Positions 39,150 through 50,700 of a stretch of DNA of 64,000 bases are shown here, piece after piece (the first letter of the stretch is position 1; each line of letters begins with the position of its first letter). The notes below the pieces were generated by a model. The model had not been told where the DNA came from, did no database searches, and was given only the letters and a program-made list of their open reading frames with translations. This DNA is from Wenzhouxiangella marina (GTDB taxonomy: Bacteria > Pseudomonadota > Gammaproteobacteria > Xanthomonadales > Wenzhouxiangellaceae). The stretch is taken from assembly GCF_001187785.1 (NCBI RefSeq), contig NZ_CP012154.1, forward strand, positions 2,598,501 through 2,662,500. Direction: 5' to 3'. The position numbers and the translations under genes are program-made.

Positions 39150-40319
39150 ATGAGCGACGCCATCGTCATCGTTTCCGCCCGCCGCACGGCCATCGGCTCC
39201 TTCCAGGGCCAGTTTGCCCCGGTCAAGTCGCCGGCGCTGGGCTCGGCCGCCATCCGCGCCGCCCTGGCCGATTCGGGCGTCGCCCCGGAGGCGGTCTCCG
39301 AAGTGATCATGGGCTGCGTGCTGCCCGCCGGCACGGGCCAGGCCCCGGCGCGCCAGGCCGCACTCGGCGCCGAGCTGCCGACCTCGGCCGGCTGCACCAC
39401 CATCAACAAGGTCTGCGGCTCGGGCATGAAGGCCGTGATGCAGGGCCATGACGCGATCCTGGCCGGCTCGGCCGACGTCGTCGTGGCCGGCGGCATGGAA
39501 TCGATGACCAACGCTCCCTACCTGATGGACCGCGGCCTGCGCATGGGCCACGTCCAGGCCCTGGACCACATGTTCTTCGACGGTCTGCAGAACCCCTACG
39601 ACGGCCAGATGATGGGCCAGTTCGGCGAACAGTGCGTGGCCAGGTACGGTTTCACCCGCGAGGAGCAGGACGCCTTTTCGAAGGCCTCCGTCGAGCGCGC
39701 CATGGACGCCTTGAATTCCGGCGCCTTCGAAGCCGAGATCGCGCCGGTGACCGTGCGTACCCGCAAGGGCGAGGTGGAAATCAGGACCGACGAAGAGCCG
39801 CCGCGCTGCAACGTCGAGAAGATGCCCGGCCTGCGCCCGGCCTTTGCCAAGGACGGCACGATCACGGCCGCCAGCTCGTCGAAGATCTCCGACGGTGCGG
39901 CCGCCATGGTGCTGATGCGGGAAAGCGCGGCCATCGAGCAGGGTCTGAAGCCCCTGGCACGCATCGTCGCCCACGCCACCCACAGCCAGGAGCCGGAGTG
40001 GTTCACCACGGCCCCGGTCGGTGCCATGCAGAAGGTGCTGGACAAGGCCGGCTGGAGTGCCGATCAGGTCGATCTGTTCGAGATCAACGAAGCCTTCGCC
40101 ACGGTCACCATGGCCGCGATGAAGGAGCTGGACCTGCCGCACGAGAAGGTCAATGTGCACGGCGGCGCCTGCGCCCTGGGTCACCCGATCGGCGCCAGCG
40201 GTGCGCGCATCCTCGTCACCCTGATCCATGCCCTGAAGGCGCGCGGCGGCGGCCGCGGCGTAGCCAGCCTCTGCATCGGCGGCGGGGAAGCCACGGCGAT
40301 CGCCATCGAGTCGGTCTGA
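39150..40319 (+). CDS. Acetyl-CoA C-acetyltransferase (thiolase)
   Basis: This 389-residue protein is read from the ATG at 39150, 7 bases after GAGG. Catalytic residues are Cys89 in NKVCGSGMKA, His345 in LGHPIGASG and Cys375 in SLCIGGGEA. It condenses or cleaves acetoacetyl-CoA (biosynthetic type II) or 3-ketoacyl-CoA; the sequence does not settle which. It begins a unit with HMG-CoA lyase, whose start is 7 bp after its stop, so the likely pathway is leucine/ketone-body catabolism. Confidence 0.92.
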   Translation: MSDAIVIVSARRTAIGSFQGQFAPVKSPALGSAAIRAALADSGVAPEAVSEVIMGCVLPAGTGQAPARQAALGAELPTSAGCTTINKVCGSGMKAVMQGHDAILAGSADVVVAGGMESMTNAPYLMDRGLRMGHVQALDHMFFDGLQNPYDGQMMGQFGEQCVARYGFTREEQDAFSKASVERAMDALNSGAFEAEIAPVTVRTRKGEVEIRTDEEPPRCNVEKMPGLRPAFAKDGTITAASSSKISDGAAAMVLMRESAAIEQGLKPLARIVAHATHSQEPEWFTTAPVGAMQKVLDKAGWSADQVDLFEINEAFATVTMAAMKELDLPHEKVNVHGGACALGHPIGASGARILVTLIHALKARGGGRGVASLCIGGGEATAIAIESV

Positions 40320-40326
40320 GCACGCC

Positions 40327-41220
40327 ATGACGGACCGGGTCAGCATCGTCGAGGTCGGGCCGCGCGACGGCCTGCAGAACGAGCCCTACACCATTCCGAC
40401 CGAGGTCAAGGTCGAGCTCATCGACCGTCTGTCGGCGACGGGCCTGCCGGTGATCGAAGCCACCAGCTTCGTCAGCGCGCCGGCCATCCCGCAGCTGGCT
40501 GACGCCGAGGACGTGTATTCGCGCATCGAACGACGGGCCGGGGTTCGCTACCCGGTCCTGGTGCCGAATCTGAAGGGCTACGAGCGCGCCCGCGCCGTCG
40601 GTGCCGAGGAGATCGCGGTGTTCACCGCGGCCTCCGAGGCCTTCAACCAGAAGAACATCAACTGCTCGATCGCCGAGTCCATGGAACGATTCAAGCCCGT
40701 GGTCGAACGCGCCCGGGCCGACGGTGTCCGTGTTCGCGGTTATGTCTCCACGGTCCTGGGTTGCCCCTACCAGGGCGAGGTGCCGGTGTCGGAAGTGGTG
40801 CGCGTGGCCGAGGCCCTCGATCAGGCCGGCTGCGCCGAGATCTCCCTCGGCGACACGATCGGCGTCGGTACGCCGGCCAAGGCGCGGGCGGTGATCGAAA
40901 CGGTGGCGAAATCGATCCCCGTCGAGCGTCTGGCCGTGCATTTCCACGACACCTACGGTCAGGCCCTGGCCAATATCCACGCCTGCATCGAAGCCGGCAT
41001 ACGCACCGTCGACTCGTCAGTCGCCGGCCTCGGCGGCTGCCCCTACGCGCGCGGCGCGACGGGCAACGTGGCCACGGAAGACGTGGTCTACATGCTGCAG
41101 GGCTTGGGCCTGGACTGCGGCGTGGACCTGAAGGCCCTGGCCCAGGTCGGCGACTGGATCGCCGGCGAACTCGGCCGACCGAGATCTCGCACTGGCCAGG
41201 CCATTTTGAAAAGAAACTAG
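40327..41220 (+). CDS. mvaB: Hydroxymethylglutaryl-CoA lyase
   Basis: This 297-residue protein of the HMGL-like TIM-barrel family has the substrate/metal site VEVGPRDGLQNEP. The lyase signature SVAGLGGCPYARGATGN carries the catalytic loop Cys238. VSTVLGCPYQGEV and HFHDTYGQAL supply metal-binding residues. It splits HMG-CoA to acetoacetate and acetyl-CoA, the last step of leucine breakdown. It follows thiolase closely, and acetoacetyl-CoA synthetase lies 4.5 kb further on. Confidence 0.93.
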   Translation: MTDRVSIVEVGPRDGLQNEPYTIPTEVKVELIDRLSATGLPVIEATSFVSAPAIPQLADAEDVYSRIERRAGVRYPVLVPNLKGYERARAVGAEEIAVFTAASEAFNQKNINCSIAESMERFKPVVERARADGVRVRGYVSTVLGCPYQGEVPVSEVVRVAEALDQAGCAEISLGDTIGVGTPAKARAVIETVAKSIPVERLAVHFHDTYGQALANIHACIEAGIRTVDSSVAGLGGCPYARGATGNVATEDVVYMLQGLGLDCGVDLKALAQVGDWIAGELGRPRSRTGQAILKRN

Positions 41221-41221
41221 A

Positions 41222-41369
41222 GGCGAAAATCTTTAAATCGCAAAGCAGCTAAGCAGCGAAGAAAGGACACGAAAAGAAAAATCTTTGAATCGCGAAGCAG
41301 CGAAGCAGCAAAGAAAAGACACAAGCTTTGGAACGCGAAGACGCTAAGACGCGAAGCAGCTAAGAAAGG
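41222..41369. repeat. Left AAGCAGC repeat arm of the GxxExxY element (copy 3)
   Basis: Three related units (TTTAAATCGCAAAGCAGCTA, TTTGAATCGCGAAGCAGCGA, GAACGCGAAGACGCTAAGAC) run directly up to the GxxExxY start codon. The matching inverted arm follows the gene at 41763-41812. Confidence 0.75.
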
Positions 41370-41756
41370 ATGGAAAGAGAAGCGCTTGAGGAAATTGCCC
41401 GCGCTACCGTTGATGCAGCCATAAAGGTGCATACTGCTTTGGGTCCCGGGCTGCTTGAATCAGCCTATCAGGCGTGTTTGAAGATCGAGATGGAAAGACG
41501 CGGACATCGCGTTTCGACGGAAGTCATGCTTCCGATCCATTACGACGGGCACCAGATAGAGAAGGCGTTTCGAATCGACATGCTCATCGACGATGCGTTG
41601 ATTGTCGAGAACAAGGTGAGCCAGAACCCGAACACCGTTCACGAAGCTCAGCTTTTCACCTATCTGAAATTATCGGATCTGAGACTGGGTTTACTGATCA
41701 ATTGGAACCACAGGCTGCTGAAGCACGGCATCAAACGTGTCGTACATCGACTCTGA
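41370..41756 (+). CDS. GxxExxY family protein
   Basis: This 128-residue protein has TVDAAIKVHTALGPGLLESAYQACL, in which G-L-L-E-S-A-Y is the family motif (G-x-x-E-x-x-Y). LPIHYDGHQIEKAFRIDMLI, with DDALIVENKV following, resembles the core of PD-(D/E)xK nuclease-like folds. RLGLLINW closes the fold. The biochemical role is unknown. The start ATG comes straight out of the purine-rich repeat; no separate promoter is obvious. It is the only gene inside any of the four repeat elements and could be its mover or cargo. Confidence 0.88.
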   Translation: MEREALEEIARATVDAAIKVHTALGPGLLESAYQACLKIEMERRGHRVSTEVMLPIHYDGHQIEKAFRIDMLIDDALIVENKVSQNPNTVHEAQLFTYLKLSDLRLGLLINWNHRLLKHGIKRVVHRL

Positions 41757-41762
41757 ACTTGT

Positions 41763-41812
41763 TGCCCTTTTCTTTGCTGCTTTGCTGCTTTGCGATCAAA
41801 AAGGTTTTGAAT
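41763..41812. repeat. Right inverted AAGCAGC repeat arm of the GxxExxY element
   Basis: CTTTTCTTTGCTGCTTTGCT and TTTGCGATCAAAAAGGTTTT are the inverse of the left arm at 41222-41369. They end just before the ribosome-binding site of the downstream SDR gene (AAGGAG at about 41815). Confidence 0.75.
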
Positions 41813-41831
41813 CTAAGGAGAAATTAACTCG

Positions 41832-42602
41832 ATGAACCTGACCAACATCAAGGCCGTGATTACTGGCGGCGTTTCCGGTCTCGGTTTTGCCGTGGCCCAG
41901 AAGTTCGTGGCAGAGGGCGGCAAGGTGGCCCTGCTGGACGTCAACGCCGACAAGGCGCAGGCTGCCGTCGATGAACTGGGGGCTGACAAGGCCCGCTTCT
42001 TCCAGGTCGACGTGACCAGCGAAAGCGATGTGATCGACGTCGTCGGCCAGGCCCACGACTGGATGGGTGGCCTGAACGTCGCCATGAACTGCGCCGGCAT
42101 TCTCGGTGCGGGCCGCGTGCTGGGGCGCGAAGCGCCGATGCCCCTGGACACCTTCTCTAAGACCGTCATGGTCAACCTGGTCGGCAGCTTCAACGTCGCC
42201 AAGGCGGCCGCGGATCGGATGCAGCACAACGAGCCGGGCGAGGACAACGAGCGCGGGGTGATCATCAATACCGCCTCCGTCGCCGCCTTCGAAGGCCAGA
42301 TCGGCCAGGCCGCCTACTCGGCCTCGAAGGGCGGCGTGGTCGGCATGACCCTGCCGATGGCGCGCGAATTCACCCGCATCGGCGTGCGCGTGATGACCAT
42401 CGCTCCTGGGGTGTTCCACACGCCGATGGTCGACATCATGCCCGAGCAGGTCCAGCAGGCCCTGGGCGAGTCGATTCCCTTCCCCAAACGCCTGGGGCAC
42501 GGGTCGGAGTTCGCGGACCTGGCCGCGCACATCGTCGAAAACCGCTACTTCAACGGCACCACGATCCGCCTCGATGGCGCCGTCCGCCTGGAGCCGAAAT
42601 GA
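41832..42602 (+). CDS. SDR 3-hydroxyacyl-CoA dehydrogenase type II-like
   Basis: This 256-residue classical short-chain dehydrogenase has the cofactor motif GGVSGLG near residues 12-18, NCAG as the structural motif and Y162-x-x-x-K166 (YSASKGG) as catalytic pair. GVFHTPMVDIMPEQVQQAL and the end DGAVRLEPK match the HSD17B10/HADH2 branch, which oxidises 3-hydroxy-2-methylbutyryl- and related acyl-CoAs with NAD in isoleucine and fatty-acid breakdown. Its stop overlaps the next start (ATGA). Confidence 0.9.
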   Translation: MNLTNIKAVITGGVSGLGFAVAQKFVAEGGKVALLDVNADKAQAAVDELGADKARFFQVDVTSESDVIDVVGQAHDWMGGLNVAMNCAGILGAGRVLGREAPMPLDTFSKTVMVNLVGSFNVAKAAADRMQHNEPGEDNERGVIINTASVAAFEGQIGQAAYSASKGGVVGMTLPMAREFTRIGVRVMTIAPGVFHTPMVDIMPEQVQQALGESIPFPKRLGHGSEFADLAAHIVENRYFNGTTIRLDGAVRLEPK

Positions 42603-43009
42603 TGGAGACCTTCGCCGCCATCGAGGACTACCTCCGCCAGTACTACGAGGTCGTGCACGACGAGCCCTTCATGCTCGGCCTGGAAGTGCCGGTCGGTGAT
42701 TCCGGACGTCGCCAGAGCGTGTTCGTGGCCGAACTCAAGAGCCAGGAAGGCAAGCGCTTCCTGCGCTTCGAGACCACCGTCGCCCCGCTGGCCGACCACG
42801 ATCCGGTCAAGTGCCTGCGCGTCAACCTGATGCTGCGCACCGGCTATCTCGCCGTCGGCGACCTGGAAGGCCTGCCCTTCCTCAAGCTCTGCGAGAACCT
42901 GCCCTACAGCGCCGTTGACGGCCATATGTTGGACTATGTCATCGAACAGGTCGCCGAACTCGGCGACAAGATCGAAGTCACCCTGAACAAGGGTGGCGAC
43001 TGGTTCTGA
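42599..43009 (+). CDS. Small soluble protein of unknown function (YbjN-like form)
   Basis: This 136-residue protein starts at an ATG overlapping the SDR stop; a second ATG follows directly. FAAIEDYLRQYYEVVHDEPF, RLNLMLRTGYLAVGDLEGLPFL-like residues (VNLMLRTGYLAVGDLEG) and LDYVIEQVAELGDKIEV suggest an alpha/beta fold like YbjN or type III chaperones, but the match is by pattern only. It lies between the SDR and mechanosensitive channel genes and is translationally coupled to the first. Confidence 0.65.
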   Translation: MMETFAAIEDYLRQYYEVVHDEPFMLGLEVPVGDSGRRQSVFVAELKSQEGKRFLRFETTVAPLADHDPVKCLRVNLMLRTGYLAVGDLEGLPFLKLCENLPYSAVDGHMLDYVIEQVAELGDKIEVTLNKGGDWF

Positions 43010-43031
43010 ACTCATTCGAACGGAGACCCTG

Positions 43032-43862
43032 ATGGACGCACTCAAGACCTGGTTCGCCAATCTCGACACCGCTGACATCCTGGCCCTGGCCTGGCAGGTC
43101 ATCGGCGCCCTGCTGATCTTCATCATCGGGCGCTGGGTGGCCAAGGCCCTGGTCAAGGTCCTGCGCCGCGCGATGGCGAAGCGCCAGATCGATCAGCTGC
43201 TGGTCAACTTCCTGGCCAATATCCTGTACGTCTTCCTGCTCCTGTCGGTGGTCCTGATCTCGATCGGATACCTCGGCATCGCGGTGACGCCGCTGATCGC
43301 CGTGCTCGGTGGCGCGGCCCTGGCCGTCGGCCTGGCCCTGCAGAGTTCGCTCAGCAACTTCGCTTCGGGCCTGATGCTGGTCGGCTTCCGACCCTTCACC
43401 ACCGGCCACTTCGTCGAGGCCGGCGGGGTCTCAGGGACGGTCAAGAACGTCGGCATCTTCCAGACCGAGCTGACCACGCCGGACAACCGCCACATCATCG
43501 TCCCGAACAGCGAGATCACCAGCGCTCCGATCACCAACTACTCGGCCTTCGACACGCGCCGCATCGATATGATCATCGGCGTGTCCTACGACGACGATCT
43601 GAAGAAGGCGCGCGAAGTGATCGAGAGGGTGGTGACGGCGCACGAGAAGGTGCTGAAGGACCCGGCGCCGGTGTTCCTGTTGATGGACCTGGCCGATTCC
43701 AGCGTCAACTTCGCCGTCCGTCCCTGGGTGGCCACGGCCGATTACTGGGTGGTGCGCAGCGAGCTGCTGGAATCCCTCAAGGTGGAACTGGAAGCCGCCG
43801 GCTGCTCCATCCCCTACCCGCAGCGAGATGTGCACCTCTTCCAGTCCGGCAGCGCCGACTGA
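43032..43862 (+). CDS. mscS: Small-conductance mechanosensitive channel (MscS)
   Basis: This 276-residue protein is read from the ATG at 43032, 7 bases after GGAG. Three TM helices are followed by the MscS beta-domain. The pore helix GGAALAVGLALQSSLSNFASG has the Gly/Ala-rich TM3 pattern. FTTGHFVEAGGVSGTVKNVGIFQTEL and PNSEITSAPITNYS lie in the cytoplasmic beta domain. It opens under membrane tension to release solutes. The length and order match E. coli MscS. A strong terminator follows. Confidence 0.92.
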   Translation: MDALKTWFANLDTADILALAWQVIGALLIFIIGRWVAKALVKVLRRAMAKRQIDQLLVNFLANILYVFLLLSVVLISIGYLGIAVTPLIAVLGGAALAVGLALQSSLSNFASGLMLVGFRPFTTGHFVEAGGVSGTVKNVGIFQTELTTPDNRHIIVPNSEITSAPITNYSAFDTRRIDMIIGVSYDDDLKKAREVIERVVTAHEKVLKDPAPVFLLMDLADSSVNFAVRPWVATADYWVVRSELLESLKVELEAAGCSIPYPQRDVHLFQSGSAD

Positions 43863-43907
43863 GGCGAACTCGGATCAGGCCGCTGTGGCCTGGAAACTCT
43901 GAATCAG

Positions 43908-43936
43908 GGCCGGTCTCCCATGACCGGCCTTTTTTT
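43908..43936 (+). terminator. Terminator after mscS
   Basis: GGCCGGTC (43908-43915) and GACCGGCC (43922-43929) form an 8-bp GC-rich stem around a 6-base loop, followed by a 7-T run (43930-43936), ideal for intrinsic termination. The next gene ends in the opposite direction 10 bp later. Confidence 0.92.
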
Positions 43937-43946
43937 GTGCCGGCCC

Positions 43947-44756
43947 TCAGTCGTCGGACTTGTAGGACTTGATGATGTAGCCGCCGGACTTCTCGTCGTG
44001 CTGCAGTTCCAGCAAGCCGGCCTTCTGCGCTTCCTGGAGCAGATGGTTGAAGCTCTTGAAGCCATGGTAGGACTCGCTGAAGCCAGGCTTGCGGCGCTTC
44101 AGTGCCTGCTTGACCATGGACCCCCAGACCTTCTCTTCCGCATCCCGGTCGGAGAACAGATCCTCGGTCGTCTCCAGCACCAGATCGAAGGCCTCCTGCT
44201 GCTTCTCGTCGACCGCGGGCTTGGCCGCCGCCTTCTTCGAGGCCTTCTTCTTCGCGGCCTTCTTCTTGGCCGGCTTCTTCGGCTTGCGGATCAGGTCGTC
44301 GTAGAAGATGAACTCATCGCAGTTGGACATCAGCAGGTCCGAGGTCGAACTCTTGACCCCGACGCCGATCACCGTCTTGTTGTTCTCCCGAAGCTTCGAG
44401 ACCAGCGGCGAGAAATCGGAATCGCCCGAGATCACCACGAAGGTGTCCACATGGCCTTTCGTATAGCAGAGGTCGAGCGCATCGACCACCATGCGGATGT
44501 CCGCCGAATTCTTGCCCGACATGCGAACGTGGGGGATATCGATCAGCTCGAAGGCCGCTTCATGCATGGCCGCCTTGAACTCGCGATACCGGCCCCAGTC
44601 GCAGTAGGCCTTGCGCACGACGATATTGCCCTTCAGGAGCAGGCGCTCGAGCACCTTCTGGATGTCGAAGGCGTCGTAGCGGGCGTCGCGAACGCCGAGG
44701 GCGACGTTCTCGAAGTCGCAGAACAGGGCCAGATTGCGGGTGGGGATGTTGCTCAT
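43947..44756 (-). CDS. NYN-domain nuclease-like protein with C-terminal LOTUS/OST-HTH-like region
   Basis: This 269-residue protein is read from the ATG at 44756 (MSNIPTRNLALFCDFENVAL). The NYN (PIN-like) domain at about residues 7-150 has acidic clusters D-F-E-N, a middle NSADIRMVVDALDL and VVISGDSDFSPLV, as in LabA-type proteins. A Lys/Ala-rich linker (KKPAKKKAAKKKASKKAAAK) leads to a helical C-terminal part like OST-HTH (QALKRRKPGFSESYHGFKSF). The likely role is RNA binding or cleavage in the cytoplasm. Confidence 0.85.
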   Translation of the reverse strand: MSNIPTRNLALFCDFENVALGVRDARYDAFDIQKVLERLLLKGNIVVRKAYCDWGRYREFKAAMHEAAFELIDIPHVRMSGKNSADIRMVVDALDLCYTKGHVDTFVVISGDSDFSPLVSKLRENNKTVIGVGVKSSTSDLLMSNCDEFIFYDDLIRKPKKPAKKKAAKKKASKKAAAKPAVDEKQQEAFDLVLETTEDLFSDRDAEEKVWGSMVKQALKRRKPGFSESYHGFKSFNHLLQEAQKAGLLELQHDEKSGGYIIKSYKSDD

Positions 44757-44868
44757 GAAGCATCCGTGAAATGGGAATGTCGCTAGGGTACACCAGCCGA
44801 GGCTCACCGATCAGGGCAGACGGGGATTGCCTCGGCGCATCAAGCTCCGGGACTGACCGAAGCGGCAA

Positions 44869-45381
44869 TCAGCTCAAGGTCGAGAGAAAGTCGTTCAGCC
44901 AGCCCTGAATCGAGATCAACGCGTCCTCGAGACGGTGGTCCGCGTCGATCAGATAGAGGTCGGCGCGGGTCTGCTCGGCAAACTTCACACTCCCCTGCCA
45001 GGGGCAGATATCGTCTCGCCAGCCATGAACCACGGTGATCCGATCGCAGCGCGGCGCATAGGACTCACGCACCACGCCACCGGGCATCCGATCTTCCATG
45101 AACAGGGCCGGCGCCATCAGGAACAGGCCGGCCACCGGCACGACCTCGGCCGCCGCCAGGGACACCAGACCGCCCAGGGACGAACCGACCAGGACCGGCG
45201 CCTCGTCCAACTCTGAAATGCGGGCTTTCAAACGCTCTACCCGCCCGAAGGGATCATCCTGCAGATCCGTGTAGTCGATCGCTTCGACAGAACATCCGAT
45301 CCGTTCGGCCACCGGCGCCAGCACCTGGATCTTGCGGCTCTGCGGACTGGACAGATGGCCGTGGGAGAAAATCACGCGCAT
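44869..45381 (-). CDS. Small alpha/beta hydrolase (YqiA-like)
   Basis: This 170-residue protein is read from the ATG at 45381 (MRVIFSHGHLSSPQSRKI). The nucleophile motif is G-S-S-L-G-G (VLVGSSLGGLVSLAAA). GWRDDICPW and DADHRLED hold the expected Asp and His of the triad. The small size and the opening SHGHLSSPQS resemble YqiA/UPF0227-type esterases. The substrate is unknown. Its start is only a few bases after a repeat element in the region upstream (45388). Confidence 0.8.
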   Translation of the reverse strand: MRVIFSHGHLSSPQSRKIQVLAPVAERIGCSVEAIDYTDLQDDPFGRVERLKARISELDEAPVLVGSSLGGLVSLAAAEVVPVAGLFLMAPALFMEDRMPGGVVRESYAPRCDRITVVHGWRDDICPWQGSVKFAEQTRADLYLIDADHRLEDALISIQGWLNDFLSTLS

Positions 45382-45387
45382 TTTGAA

Positions 45388-45662
45388 AACCTTTTGGTCG
45401 CAAAGCAACGAAGACCAAGAATCTTTTGGTCGCAAAGCAGCGAAGCAGCAAAGAAAAGCAATAATCTTTTAAACGCCAAGGCGCGAAGACGCTAAGGCAA
45501 AAAAGCGGATTAACAGCTCATTGGTTTTCGCTTTCCCTGGCGTCTTAACGTTACCAGAAGTTTTATTCCTTTTATTTTTTCCTTTCCTTGGCTGCTTAGC
45601 TGCTTCGCGTTCTAAAGATTTTCCGTCTTTGCTGCTTCGCTGCTTTGCGTTTCAAAGATTCC
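45388..45662. mobile_element. Copy 4 of AAGCAGCGAAG inverted-repeat element, no gene
   Basis: The left arm (45388-45500) has units TTGGTCGCAAAGCAACGAAG, TTGGTCGCAAAGCAGCGAAG and AACGCCAAGGCGCGAAGACG. The right arms (45526-45662) have CTGGCGTCTTAACG and CTTGGCTGCTTAGCTGCTTC, with CTTTGCTGCTTCGCTGCTTT. It occupies the whole space between the alpha/beta hydrolase and aacS genes. Confidence 0.7.
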
Positions 45663-45672
45663 GCCCTTGACC

Positions 45673-47619
<1,947 letters not shown>

Positions 47620-47738
47620 GGTCGAAGCGATGCCGTCGGGCGCAATTGGAACAGCCGGCAAGGGTAACCAATCCGGCTGGATCAGTCACCTGTACCTAAG
47701 GGAAGGCCTTCGAGGAAGGAGCGAGTGGATGACCCCGA

Positions 47739-50700
47739 TCAGGGCTCGGCGATCACTCGACTGGAGTTGCGCATGAACATCCGATAGAGCACGGGGATCA
47801 CGAACAGGGTCAGCAGGGCAGAGACGGTCAGCCCCCAGACCAGGGTCACGGCCACCGGCCCCCAGAGCAGGGAGCGGCCGCCCAGGCCGACCGCCAATGA
47901 CATCAGGCCGGCGATGGTCGTGGCCGTGGTCATGAAGATCGGGATCACACGCCGGCGAGCGGCATAGATGGTGGCGTGCAGAGGCCGCATGCCCACCGCC
48001 AGGCGCTGGTTGGCCGCGTCGATCAGGACGATGGCCGCGTTCACGGCGATGCCCGCCAGGGCGATGATGCCGTAGAGAGTATAGAGGCTCAGAGGATTGC
48101 TCGAGACGAGCAGGCCGAAGACCACGCCGGTGAAGGCCATCGGCACGGTCAGCAGGATCAGCATGGGCTGGAAGTAGCTCTGGAACTGGGTCGCCAGAAT
48201 CAGGTAGATCAGGCCCAGACCCAGCAGGAAGAGCACGGCCATGGAGTCCAGCGACTCGTTGATGTCGTCAAGCTCGCCGGTGAAATCGAGATTGGTGCCG
48301 GGGAACTCGGCGCGCACCTCTTCCCAGGCCGCCCGAATCCGTTCATTGACCTCCACGGTGTTGGTCAGTTCGGGGTCGATGTCGGCCTCGACCGTGACCG
48401 CCCGGCGCAGATTCCAGTGCCTGATATTGCCCGGCGCGCTGCCGGTCTCGGCCTCGACCAGGGCGCCCAGATGGGTCTGCTGACCGCCCGGCAGGACGAC
48501 CGGATCATCGAGTACGCGGGCCGGGTCCTGCAGGGGGGCGCGATCGGCCTTGACCCGCAGCTCGAAGCGATCGCCCGCCTCGCGCGTGAAACCGACGACT
48601 TCGCCATCGACGTGCAGACGGAGCAGTCGGGCCAGCACGGTCGGCGGCAGACCGAGGCGTGCCAGGGCTTCGAGATCCGGATCGAGCACCAGCTCGGAGC
48701 GCCCCGGGGTCCGATCGTCACTGATGTCCCGCGTGCCCTCGATGTCGGCCACGATCCCGCGAACGCGCTCGACGGCGCGATTGAGCTCATCGAAATCGTC
48801 GGCCCTCACCTTGACGTTGACCGGCAGCTGCACCGGCGGCCCGCCCGAGAGCTGCAGGAAGGCGATGGACGCCTCGCCCGGCGTGGCCAGCACGTGCTCG
48901 CGCATGCCCTCGACGATCTGATCGACACGACGCCCGCCCTTGACCGAGTTCAGCGAGACCAGCACCTGCCCGAACTGATCGCCGAACAGGGGCTCGATGT
49001 CGGTGAACTGGATGCCGGCCAGGCTGACGACGGCGCGCGCTTCGCCGTCCTGCAGGCGCTCGCGGACGCGGGCTTCGACCTCCTCGACCTGCGCCAGCGT
49101 GTCCTCAAGGCTGGCGTTGCCCGGCATGTCGACCTGGACGTAGAACAGGCGGATCGGGTCCTGGGCGAAGAACTCCGTGCGAACCTTCCCCAAGCCCACC
49201 GCCAGCAGGGCCAGAACGAAGGCCAATCCGGCCAGGCCCATGTAGGGCAAGGGGCGACGCATGACGCGCACGAGCGCGCGCACGTAGCCACGCCGCACGC
49301 TGCGGTTGAAACGCACGCGCCAGTGCTTCGGGTCTTCCGCCATCGGCCGGGTCTGGCTGTGGACCATCTGGGTCGGAAGGATCCAGAAGGCCTGGATCAG
49401 GGAGATCAGCAGGCCGACGGTGACCACGAAGGGCACGACGAACATGAACTTGCCGACGATGCCGGGCAACAGCATCAAGGGCAGGAAGGCCGCGATGGTG
49501 GTGAGCACCGAGGCCGTCAGGGGCACACCCACCTCGCGCAGGGCGCTGACGGCCGCGCTCATGGGCGCTTCCTGCTGGCGCAGGCGATGCACCAGGGCCT
49601 CGACCATGACCACCGACACGTCCACCAGCATCCCCAGGACGATCACCACCCCCAGCAGCACGGTGATGTTCAGGGTGAATCCGAACGCCGCCAGCACCCC
49701 GAAGGTGCCCGCCACCGACACCAGCAGACCGCCGGCAACCAGCAAGGCGACCCGGGTGGCCAGGAACAGCCAGCAGACCGCGAGCACCAGCAGCAGGCCG
49801 ACCACGGCATTGTTGCGCATCACGTCGATGGCTTCCCGCGTGGCGATGGTCTGATCATCGGCCAGCACCAGCTGATGCCCGCTCTCGGCCAGCACCGGAT
49901 TGACCCGCTCGATGTAGTCGTTGATGTCGGCGATCAGGTCGAGGGTGTTCGAGCCGGCCCGCTTGTTGATCGACAGCATGATCGCCGGTCGCCCCTGCCA
50001 GCTGACCCGCTCCTCGGGAATGCTGTGGCCGATCCGAAGCCGCGCGACTTCGTCCAGACCCACGACCCCGCCATCGGGCGCGGTGAGCTTGAAGTCGGCC
50101 AGGCGTTCCGGGTCGATGAAGCGCCCCTCCGATCGCACCAGCCACTGTCCGCTGTCGGTCCGCAGCTTGCCGGCGAACACGTCCTGGTAGTTGGCAGCGG
50201 CCGCATCGGCCAGCTGTGCCGCGTTCAGACCGCGATTGGCCAGGGCGCTGGGATCGAACAGGATCTGCAGCTCGGGATCGTCCAGGGCCTGGGCCAGGAT
50301 CGAATCGGAGGCCGGCAGGCGCTCCAGGTCCTGGCGCGTCCGTCGGGCCAGCTCGCGCAGCGCCTCGTCCTGGGCCTGACCGACGACCAGCACGATCGCG
50401 GTCGGAAAGCCGTTCGACGAGGTAACTTCGAGGATGTTCGGATCGCGGGCTTCCGGCGGCAGTTCATCGTTGACGATGGCCTGGACCTCGCGGCGCAGAT
50501 CGGCCACGCGCCGATCGAAGTCGCGCTCGGAGATCTCCTGGAAACGGATCAGGATGTTCGAGGCGTTCTCGCGGCTGGTCGAGACCACGAAGCGCACGTC
50601 GCGAAGGCGGCCGATCGCCTCCTCCAGGGGATCGGTGACCAGACGCTCGACATCCTCCGCCGACGCGCCGGGGAGAATCGTGGTCATGTTGATCCAGTTG

